A stretch of 6,837 bases of DNA from the NCBI GenBank assembly GCA_013002105.1, contig JABDKS010000565.1:1-6837 (forward strand). The letters are read 5' to 3'. The position numbers were made by a program, and so were the translations under genes. Positions 1-6,141 of the stretch are shown piece after piece (the stretch's first letter is position 1; each line of letters opens with the position of its first letter). The stretch is from Pirellulaceae bacterium (GTDB lineage: Bacteria; Planctomycetota; Planctomycetia; Pirellulales; Pirellulaceae). The notes under the pieces were generated by a model that saw only the letters and a program-made list of their open reading frames with translations, ran no database searches and was not told the origin of the DNA.

Positions 1-968
1 ACATTGCCGCGGGACTGGCGCATGCGGCCAGCCTCGGGATCTCGCACCGTGACTTGAAATTGTCCAACGTTTTGATTTCGTCCGACGGCAAGGCAAAACT
101 GGTGGACTTCGGGTTGGCCGCGATGACCGATCGTAAAAACCCCGAACAGATGGCGGATTGTCCCAACGCTCGTGCCATTGATTATGCTGCCTTGGAACGT
201 GGGACAGGAGTCCGCAAAGATGATCCGCGTAGCGACGTCTATTTTGCCGGCAATATGCTGTACCACATGTTGGCCGGAACGCCCGCACTAACGGAAACAC
301 GCGGCCGGCTTCAGCGTTTGAATGTCTCTCGTTTTCACGAAGTAACGCCGCTGCATGAGATCGTGCCGGATGTTCCCGGCGTCGCCAACGGAGTGGTACA
401 GCGTGCGATGGACATGAATGTGGAAACAAGGATTCAGAGTGCTGCGGCATTGCAGGCCGAAATCCGGCGGGCGATTGAACAACTCGATCGCGGTATCACG
501 GAGGAAGGTGGTGGCGGCGACGGTGGCGACTACGAAGAAGACGATTTGCCAACCATCGAGGGCGAAGGCTACGTGGTGATGTTGGTCGAATCGAAAGCCA
601 ACTTGCAAAACGCCGTTCGGGATCGATTGAAATCACGCGGCTATCGGGTATTGGTGATTCAAGATCCCAATCGGGCACTTGCACGATTCGTCAAGGACGA
701 GGACCAACCGGCGGACTGCGTTATCTTTGGCGCCTCCGAACTGGGAAACCTGGCACTCGAAGCATTCAATAAATTCGCGACCGACGAGCATACGTGCGAA
801 ATCCCTGCGATCTTGCTGGTTGATCGCAGGCAGAGCAGGATTATTGGTGAAGCACGTCGCGGCGGGAAACGAACGCTGCTGGGATTGCCGTTGAAAGTGA
901 GCGAATTGCGTGGTGCGCTGCGAAAACTATTGTCAGACGTTGAACGCCGTGAATTAGGGACGTACTGA
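1..968 (+). CDS. Ser/Thr protein kinase with C-terminal degenerate receiver domain (5' partial)
   Basis: The reading frame is already open at base 3 and gives 321 residues to a TGA stop; the N-lobe and true start lie outside the window. A TTG at base 54 is not the start, because it encodes the Leu inside the catalytic loop HRDLKLSN (residues 15-22, counted from base 3). The catalytic Asp17, Lys19 and Asn22 are present, as are DFG at 35-37 and the subdomain IX Asp78 (SDVYFAG). The usual YMAPE motif is replaced by IDYAALE (59-65), as I recall from a planctomycetal kinase subgroup. Arg143 is the likely subdomain XI Arg. An acidic, Gly-rich linker (about 164-189, EEGGGGDGGDYEEDD) joins a CheY-like module at 190-321. 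This module looks inactive: beta-1 reads VMLVES, the phospho-acceptor site is Gly243 (CVIFGAS) and the conserved Lys-Pro is Leu-Pro (295-296). Expected role: cytoplasmic phosphorylation of unknown Ser/Thr targets, with the pseudo-receiver as a protein-interaction or sensing surface (inference). Confidence 0.9.
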   Translation, partial: IAAGLAHAASLGISHRDLKLSNVLISSDGKAKLVDFGLAAMTDRKNPEQMADCPNARAIDYAALERGTGVRKDDPRSDVYFAGNMLYHMLAGTPALTETRGRLQRLNVSRFHEVTPLHEIVPDVPGVANGVVQRAMDMNVETRIQSAAALQAEIRRAIEQLDRGITEEGGGGDGGDYEEDDLPTIEGEGYVVMLVESKANLQNAVRDRLKSRGYRVLVIQDPNRALARFVKDEDQPADCVIFGASELGNLALEAFNKFATDEHTCEIPAILLVDRRQSRIIGEARRGGKRTLLGLPLKVSELRGALRKLLSDVERRELGTY

Positions 969-1229
969 GCCCACTGGCCACGATCTGGAAACGGCGATCG
1001 GAAAAGCACGGCCGAGTGCGATGGAGCGAGCAAAGCTGCGAACGTTTTAAATCACACCGTTTCAGCCCAGACGCTCTGGCGAACCCAGAAGAATCCGCAG
1101 GCGTCACTCAAGAATCGGCTGCAATGGGCCGATACTGTCAATCTGTTTATGGCGGTTGGAAACATTTCGAGGATCTTGACGCCTCGTCATACTTTTCCTA
1201 CCTTGCCTAACCGTTACTTTGGCCTGCAT
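969..1229. other. Intergenic region after the kinase gene, no gene supported
   Basis: No frame here looks coding; the short ORFs that cross it have no recognisable motif or Shine-Dalgarno. Only weak hairpins are present, for example CCAGA-CGC-TCTGG at 1067-1079 and GCAC...GTGC near 1006-1019. Neither is followed by a T-tract, so I see no rho-independent terminator for the kinase gene. Confidence 0.5.
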
Positions 1230-1258
1230 GAGACATTTGCAACAAGCATTTTTATCAT
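1230..1258 (+). promoter_or_regulatory. Candidate sigma70-like promoter for tRNA-Cys
   Basis: GAGACA at 1230-1235 (4 of 6 to TTGACA) and TATCAT at 1253-1258 (5 of 6 to TATAAT) are separated by exactly 17 bp in a locally AT-rich stretch. Transcription would start near 1265, about 100 nt before the tRNA, placing the 1274-1325 inverted repeat in the tRNA leader. No better promoter is visible in the 39 bp between the repeat and the tRNA. Found by eye only; promoter consensus in planctomycetes is poorly defined. Confidence 0.25.
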
Positions 1259-1273
1259 TGCTGTGGGTTGATC

Positions 1274-1325
1274 GTAGGCCAGGACCTGTCCTGGCAAAGT
1301 CCTGCCAGGACAGATCCTGGCCTAC
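1274..1325. repeat. Nested inverted repeat (REP/MITE-like palindrome)
   Basis: Two 23-nt arms at 1274-1296 and 1303-1325 are complementary at 22 of 23 positions, with a 6-nt loop (AAGTCC). Each arm is itself palindromic: the left contains CCAGGAC-CT-GTCCTGG and the right CCAGGA-CAGA-TCCTGG, so the sequence can fold as one long hairpin or as two small ones. It begins GTAGGCC and ends GGCCTAC. There is no T-tract and no clear target-site duplication, and it is too short to encode anything. The form resembles dispersed intergenic palindromes of bacterial genomes; whether this one is multicopy cannot be told from a single window. If transcribed, it could act as a processing or stabilising hairpin for the tRNA precursor. 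Confidence 0.85.
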
Positions 1326-1364
1326 ATGAAATCCAAACCGGTCAAGTGACGGATAGCAGAATCA

Positions 1365-1438
1365 GGCGACGTGCCCGAGCGGTCTAAGGGGGTTGATTGC
1401 AAATCAACTATCCGTGGGTTCGAATCCCACCGTCGCCT
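1365..1438 (+). tRNA. tRNA-Cys (anticodon GCA)
   Basis: All cloverleaf elements are present. The acceptor stem GGCGACG (1365-1371) pairs perfectly with CGTCGCC (1431-1437), and the discriminator is T1438, the U73 identity base of tRNA-Cys. A 3-bp D stem pairs CCC 1374-1376 with GGG 1388-1390. The anticodon stem GTTGA/TCAAC (1392-1396 and 1404-1408) encloses the loop TTGCAAA, with anticodon GCA at 1399-1401. The variable loop is short (TATCC, 1409-1413), and the T arm is GTGGG-TTCGAAT-CCCAC (1414-1430). CCA is not encoded (CTC follows), so a CCA-adding enzyme is needed. The D arm (GCCCGAGCGGTCTAAGGGG) superficially resembles Leu/Ser tRNAs, but the short variable loop and U73 settle it as Cys. 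The Levitt position reads G15-C48, not the G15-G48 of E. coli tRNA-Cys. Confidence 0.97.
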
Positions 1439-1467
1439 CTCTTCTCTTGGTGCAATCCATTCGATCG

Positions 1468-1509
1468 CACGGGCCATCGGGTCACACGGGCCATCGGGTC
1501 ACACGGGCC
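1468..1509. repeat. 17-bp tandem repeat, about 2.5 copies
   Basis: The unit CACGGGCCATCGGGTCA occurs at 1468-1484 and 1485-1501 without a mismatch and starts a third time (CACGGGCC, 1502-1509) before diverging. It lies 30 bp after the tRNA, between the tRNA and the 3' end of the converging large gene, outside any credible coding frame. The exact identity of the copies suggests recent slippage duplication. Internal GGGCC and CGGG motifs give no long hairpin. No function can be assigned. Confidence 0.85.
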
Positions 1510-1559
1510 GCCCCTGTTGGGACGCGGGTTATTGGTTGGCTCCCAACGGCTTGGCTCAC

Positions 1560-1609
1560 GACGGGCATTTCTGCCGATGAACGAGATCGGCTACTGCAGA
1601 TTGCCCGTC
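1560..1609 (-). terminator. Two-tier hairpin spanning the stop codon of the large gene
   Basis: The outer stem pairs GACGGGCA (1560-1567) with TGCCCGTC (1602-1609), 8 bp. Inside it, GCCGAT (1573-1578) pairs with ATCGGC (1586-1591) around a 7-nt loop. The TAG stop of the minus-strand gene (1591-1593) lies within the structure. No U-tract follows on the minus strand, so it is not a classical intrinsic terminator. It could be a transcript-end stabiliser or a barrier between convergent transcripts, or chance pairing. Confidence 0.3.
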
Positions 1610-4600
1610 AATTCGCTGATGGCTTGATCGGTCCTGTCAGCGGCGTCCGACGGGATCGAATCAGTCGTGTCGATACTGACCGGGAGTGAGGTTCGCTGGG
1701 CAATCGTGGCAAACGATCCGATTTTGTAGACTCGATCTATGACGCTTGGCGCGAGCGTGGATGTCTCGGTTGAATCTTCATCCCTGACATCGCTTTTGAA
1801 CAGCTCCGACTGGGCAGAACCAATGTCCAGGTGTTTTTCGTTTAAGTAATTTAGAATTTGCAGCAAATCCATTGGCGTCACATTTCCATCGCCGCTGACA
1901 TCGTAGAAGAAACCGGATGGAACCGATGATGATTCGCCGCTAACCGAAGCGAGCACATCCAGCCGACTCATGACGGCCAGTGCATCGACGAGCGTAGTTT
2001 GCCCACTTCCGTTGACGTCGGTGGGTTGCAATAGATTCGTTGGGCTGTCGCCCGAGATCGAACCGAATCCCGCGGACGAATGGATGGAAAACAACTGGTC
2101 GGAGCTTTGCCCGTCGAAAATCAGCGCGTACAAGCCTTCGCTGGTCAACGCGGCGGTAAACAATCCGTCGACATAGTCACCCATAGGATTCAAATCGCGG
2201 TCGAGCATGCGGACTTGCTGCAGGAATGAGACCGTTCCGATGGGAACGACGGTCACCTGCGTATCCACATTGGCGCGGAATAGGATCGCGGTGGTTGCAC
2301 CGTCGCCAGGGATCACGTGTGGCCGCGTTACCAAGTTGGGAACCAGGATTCGGGTATCCGGTCCCAAGTTCATCGAAACAGACGAAAAATCATCCTCCGA
2401 CGTGTCACCGTTGTTGGGCGTGGAATCGGGATCGGATTCACTGACTGCCGTGATCTCAGCGGTGTTCGTGATGGCTCCCGTCCCAACCACCGTGGCGACA
2501 ATCGACAGCGTCCGGCTCAAGTTGTCACGAATATTACCCACGTTCCAGATGCCGGTTACGGGATCGTACGTGCCTTGCCCTTCCACAGCGGAGACGAATT
2601 GCAACTGTGGTGGCAACGGCACCAAAACTTGAATGCCGCTTGCCACCCCGGGACCTTCGTTGCTGATTGTCAGATCAATCTGCACTCGATCGCCTGATTT
2701 TGGGTTGGTCGCGTCACTGGTGATTGACAGCGCAAGATCCGCAGCGGCGGGCGGCAATGCGTTGGCTGCATTGACCGTGATCAAAAAGTTATCGGTCGTG
2801 TCAGCGTCGTCTTCGTCACTGGACACGACCGTCGTGCTGATCAAACTGCCCGCGGCGGATGCTTCGGTAACAAAACCGACGGTCGCCCTTTCTCCCGGAG
2901 CCAAGTCACCCAGGGAAACGGTGACGAACCGGTTGTTACTGTCAAAACTGGCTGTACCTTGCGTGACGTCCGTGCGAACGTAGGAAACGTTCGCTGGCAG
3001 CTGTTCCGAAACAACGACGTTGGTCGCATTTCCTACGCCATTGTTTTCAATGGTGAGTTCATAGAGATAGGGTTGATTCACATCAACCGGGGCAAGTGTG
3101 CTTGCCAGCGTGACGGAAAGATCTGGCAGCAGCACAGGTTCCGCATTGACCAAAATTGCCAGCTCGTTTGCGTCATTACTGGCGTCGGGGTCATAGGTGT
3201 CGGCGCTGATTTGTGATTGGGTTCGCAACGTCTCTGGAGTACCGGGCGCGTTCATGACGACCTCGATCGTTGCGTTCGCCCCGGACGCCAAAGATCCGAT
3301 ATCGAACGTCAAATTCGAGCCATCTGTGGACGACGGTGTCACGCTGGACGAGACAAAGACGGCGTTGGCGGGCAGCGAGATGACTTCGCTGACATTCGCC
3401 GCAGCGTCTGGACCGTTATTGGAAACGACATAAGCAACGGTGAACGCGTCGTCAACCTCGACGTTGGTGGGTGTAACGAGTTGTTGCGTGACTGCTAAAT
3501 CGGCTGCTTCGGTGATCTCAACCACGCCCGTGGAATAGCTGTACACCGGTGCGTTGTCACCGTCGCTGACCATTGCGTAGACGTAATAGTCACCCGTTGC
3601 GATGCCTTGCGTGTCCCACACGAACGATCCGTTGCCATCGGTTTCGGCCAAACCGCGGACGATCGGCACGCCGTCCATTCCGCTTGCGTCATCGTCGTAG
3701 AACAACGTCACCTCGGCATCCGAATCGGCGTCCGTCGCCGTGTATTCGATCAGCACGTTGCCCCCGCTGACGTTCTGTGCCGGCGTCACTAATTGAACGG
3801 TCGGCGCGATCGCGTTTTCCGCGGCCGCATACGTGACCGCACCCAAGCCAGTGGGATCTGCCACTTCGAGATCCCAGATGCCGGCCTCGGCACCAAACAC
3901 GATGACACTTTTGCTAGTTGTATCGGTCAGTTCATCGACCACGAAGATGTCATTGGCTTCAAAGTCGGCTTCGGCGATTCGGGTTCCATCGGGTTTGATG
4001 ACCACCAATGGCACGTCGGCGTTGGTTTCGGTTTCCCAGTCAGCTCCCATCAGGAACCAGGGCGTATTGGCAGGAATATCAAAGCTGCCGATGGGCGGAA
4101 TGTTCTTTGCACCAATTCGCTCGACACGTCCGTCGAAGAATTTTTTTGCTCCCACGACAATCCGTGCTTCGAAGCCGAGCTTTTCAAAATTGACGACTCC
4201 CCACACCGCACCGAAGTCATCGCTGGAGTTGCCATTGTTGCTGAAATCGAACAACAGATTGCCGTTGGCGACTTGGTAGCCGCCAAACAATGGCACTTCG
4301 TTGGGGATCCCGATTTTGCCCGTTGCGCCGAAATTCACGTCAAAGTTCGACGTGACTTGGAACGAACCACTTCCGTCAAAAAGTCCATCCAAAACGTTGA
4401 TGCCGCCGGCAGCTTTGAAGAACTTTTTGTCCCAGTTCAGATTGCCCGAGACATTGCCGGTCAGAATCTTGGCATTGATAATCGTGATCGTCCCTGTCCC
4501 CATCAATTCTTCGGAGGTCAGTTTGACATCCAAATCCAATCGCGCTAGGGACGTCCTGCCAAAGTCTGGAATGTTGACTTGAGGTCCTAATGTTGCGCTG

Positions 4601-6090
4601 ATGCCACCATTGAATTCAACGGGGTCCGTGTCCGAGCTCGCAAAGTTTTCGAACGATCCTCGGAATCCTTGAAAGAACACCATCGGGTAGGCCGGGATTG
4701 CGATATTCAAATTATCGACGTCCAACGCCAGTCGATTGATCTCCAGCGGAGGAATCGGCAACTTGAATCCAAGTTCACCGGCGACGTCGACTTTGGACTT
4801 AAACGGCAACGTGATTTTTGCACCGCCGACAACATCTTTGTTGATCGTGTCCAGTTTCAGCTTCAACTCTGTCAAGCCCCAGCCTCTTGGTGGGAACGTC
4901 AGATCTGTTTCGGCAATCAGCTCCCCGATGATGTCCGGTTCACCACCTTTGATTTGGATGAAATTCATCCCGCTCAAATCCACCGTCACCTTGTCAACAG
5001 GCGATTTGGAAGGCAACTCCACCACCAGTTTGCCTTGAATCTTGATCGTGTCTTGGGCGGCGATGTATTCGATTGCAAAGTTAGAGAACTCTGCGATCGG
5101 AACGTAGCCGAACAGATTGAAGTCTTTGAAGTTTGGTAAAGAGAATTTGACACTTGGGCCCAGCGAGACACTGTTCTGAGAGATGATCAATCCGTCGGAG
5201 CCGCTGAATGCATATTCCGGCAGTCCGAGCTCTTCGGAGAGTTCGAAATTGACCCCAAGTGAGATCGTGTTTCGATTCAGTGAAATGTTCGAAAAGTCGA
5301 TGTCCAATCCACCAAACCGATACTCGGACGTTCCGTTAGTCTTTGCATCAGTGAATGCGGACGAATTGCCTGTCTTGAATGGGATTTCAAAACTGCCGGT
5401 AAAGATCGGTTTGGTCAGCACCTCGCCTTCGCCGATCAACGAATAGACCTCGCCGGCAATCTTCATGCTCGAATCGTTGTATTCTGCGGTAGCGTTTTCG
5501 ATCCGAAGCATTTGGGCAATGCCGTCAGTACGACCAACAAGGACCGTTCCGGTCGCCTTGCAAATATCTTTTCCAGCCGGATCCTTGGCTGATTCGAATT
5601 CGCCACCAACGACCGACAAGTCAAATGGTTCAGGGTTGCCGCACGAATTAGCTGTCGCGGTGTAGTTCCATGCAGTGCCCGAATCGTTGGTCGCTACGAT
5701 GATTTCGACAAAATCACTGTTGCCGGTGGGCACTTGGACGGTGCCGGACCGACGACCCCCGGTGAATCCCGTTTCAAAAAGGTTTTTGCCTTCGTAACGA
5801 ATGATGAAGTTGTCAGGGATCGAAAAATGCTCGTACTGATAGTCAATGGTCCCACCACCATTGCCGGCCAACTTCAGTTGCATTTGACTACCCTCGAATC
5901 CGCCGCTATCCGAGATCGTGTTTCCTTGTTCGCCTTGCGCGACGTGGTCAATCAATACATCGTGTTGATCGTCCACCGGCGGGTCGACTAAAGGGATATC
6001 AAAAACCGCGGACGCCAGAACTTCACGCCGTTCGAGAGTTTCGAATCGTATGGTGCGGTCTGGATGCCTGCGCAGTTTTCGAGTCTTCAT
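1591..6090 (-). CDS. Giant secreted/cell-surface protein: LExR-xLA N-terminus, beta-rich core, Ig-like, three DUF11 repeats, dockerin-like EF hands
   Basis: 1499 residues, from ATG 7 nt after the Shine-Dalgarno GAGAGGG to TAG. The N-terminus is basic (MKTRKLRRHPDR) and then FETLERREVLASA (16-28), the LExR-xLA motif of planctomycetal surface proteins; there is no long hydrophobic signal core. Residues 66-148 form a small beta domain (IPDNFIIRYEG...LFETGF). Residues 160-665 are beta-rich with repeated Gly-x-phi-x-phi-Pro strands (LVVELP, AKITLP, LGFKLP) and match no family I know. A beta-sandwich-like stretch spans 675-758 (W678, AGIWDLEV with W739), then an Ig/FnIII-like domain at 763-861. Three DUF11 (TIGR01451-type) repeats begin at DLAV 864, DLSV 990 and DLAL 1118. 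Residues 1241-1350 form another beta domain. A dockerin-type pair of calcium loops follows: DVNGSGQTTLVD (1358-1369) and DVSGDGNVTPMD (1397-1408). A polar tail of about 80 residues ends the protein. The only cysteines are 150 and 177, a possible disulfide. Likely role is calcium-dependent adhesion or scaffolding outside the cell; the exact function is unknown. Confidence 0.93.
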   Translation of the reverse strand: MKTRKLRRHPDRTIRFETLERREVLASAVFDIPLVDPPVDDQHDVLIDHVAQGEQGNTISDSGGFEGSQMQLKLAGNGGGTIDYQYEHFSIPDNFIIRYEGKNLFETGFTGGRRSGTVQVPTGNSDFVEIIVATNDSGTAWNYTATANSCGNPEPFDLSVVGGEFESAKDPAGKDICKATGTVLVGRTDGIAQMLRIENATAEYNDSSMKIAGEVYSLIGEGEVLTKPIFTGSFEIPFKTGNSSAFTDAKTNGTSEYRFGGLDIDFSNISLNRNTISLGVNFELSEELGLPEYAFSGSDGLIISQNSVSLGPSVKFSLPNFKDFNLFGYVPIAEFSNFAIEYIAAQDTIKIQGKLVVELPSKSPVDKVTVDLSGMNFIQIKGGEPDIIGELIAETDLTFPPRGWGLTELKLKLDTINKDVVGGAKITLPFKSKVDVAGELGFKLPIPPLEINRLALDVDNLNIAIPAYPMVFFQGFRGSFENFASSDTDPVEFNGGISATLGPQVNIPDFGRTSLARLDLDVKLTSEELMGTGTITIINAKILTGNVSGNLNWDKKFFKAAGGINVLDGLFDGSGSFQVTSNFDVNFGATGKIGIPNEVPLFGGYQVANGNLLFDFSNNGNSSDDFGAVWGVVNFEKLGFEARIVVGAKKFFDGRVERIGAKNIPPIGSFDIPANTPWFLMGADWETETNADVPLVVIKPDGTRIAEADFEANDIFVVDELTDTTSKSVIVFGAEAGIWDLEVADPTGLGAVTYAAAENAIAPTVQLVTPAQNVSGGNVLIEYTATDADSDAEVTLFYDDDASGMDGVPIVRGLAETDGNGSFVWDTQGIATGDYYVYAMVSDGDNAPVYSYSTGVVEITEAADLAVTQQLVTPTNVEVDDAFTVAYVVSNNGPDAAANVSEVISLPANAVFVSSSVTPSSTDGSNLTFDIGSLASGANATIEVVMNAPGTPETLRTQSQISADTYDPDASNDANELAILVNAEPVLLPDLSVTLASTLAPVDVNQPYLYELTIENNGVGNATNVVVSEQLPANVSYVRTDVTQGTASFDSNNRFVTVSLGDLAPGERATVGFVTEASAAGSLISTTVVSSDEDDADTTDNFLITVNAANALPPAAADLALSITSDATNPKSGDRVQIDLTISNEGPGVASGIQVLVPLPPQLQFVSAVEGQGTYDPVTGIWNVGNIRDNLSRTLSIVATVVGTGAITNTAEITAVSESDPDSTPNNGDTSEDDFSSVSMNLGPDTRILVPNLVTRPHVIPGDGATTAILFRANVDTQVTVVPIGTVSFLQQVRMLDRDLNPMGDYVDGLFTAALTSEGLYALIFDGQSSDQLFSIHSSAGFGSISGDSPTNLLQPTDVNGSGQTTLVDALAVMSRLDVLASVSGESSSVPSGFFYDVSGDGNVTPMDLLQILNYLNEKHLDIGSAQSELFKSDVRDEDSTETSTLAPSVIDRVYKIGSFATIAQRTSLPVSIDTTDSIPSDAADRTDQAISELTGNLQ

Positions 6091-6097
6091 TTGTTAT

Positions 6098-6104
6098 CCC
6101 TCTC
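6098..6104 (-). promoter_or_regulatory. Shine-Dalgarno of the large surface-protein gene
   Basis: On the minus strand GAGAGGG lies 7 nt before ATG 6090 (spacer ATAACAA). This supports the chosen start, as does the LExR-xLA motif falling at residues 17-26, where it belongs in this class of protein. Confidence 0.65.
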
Positions 6105-6112
6105 GCGGTCCC

Positions 6113-6141
6113 GTTGTGAATCACCCTGTTAGAGGTGTCAA
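6113..6141 (-). promoter_or_regulatory. Candidate promoter of the large surface-protein gene
   Basis: On the minus strand a perfect TTGACA (6136-6141) is followed, after 17 bp, by CACAAC (6113-6118), which matches TATAAT at only 3 of 6 positions. Transcription would begin near 6106, leaving a leader of about 16 nt that just contains the Shine-Dalgarno. The poor -10 box makes this tentative. Another AT-rich -10-like element (TAATAT on the minus strand, near 6195-6200) has no matching -35 box. Confidence 0.3.

Noticed and set aside
54..56. TTG as the start codon of the kinase gene
   Set aside because: It encodes Leu inside HRDLK; the frame is open and kinase-like upstream to the edge of the window.
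1274..1325. Rho-independent terminator of the kinase gene
   Set aside because: The stem is strong but has no T-tract on either strand and lies about 300 bp after the kinase stop; a palindromic repeat is the better description.
1365..1438. tRNA-Leu or tRNA-Ser, suggested by the D-arm sequence
   Set aside because: The variable loop is only 5 nt, the anticodon is GCA and the discriminator is U, all of which fit Cys.
1274..1509. CRISPR array from the repeated words around the tRNA
   Set aside because: The palindrome and the 17-bp repeat are unrelated, there are no regularly spaced repeats with unique spacers, and no cas genes.
1365..1509. tRNA-associated integration site (att) of a mobile element
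   Set aside because: No duplicated tRNA 3' end and no integrase within the window.
1371..1689. Three overlapping plus-strand frames of 69-98 codons across the tRNA
   Set aside because: They start inside tRNA-Cys and run through the 17-bp tandem repeat; non-coding.
3793..4548. 251-codon open frame on the plus strand
   Set aside because: It lies wholly antisense to the well-supported 1499-residue gene, with no recognisable domain or Shine-Dalgarno; a GC-driven shadow frame.
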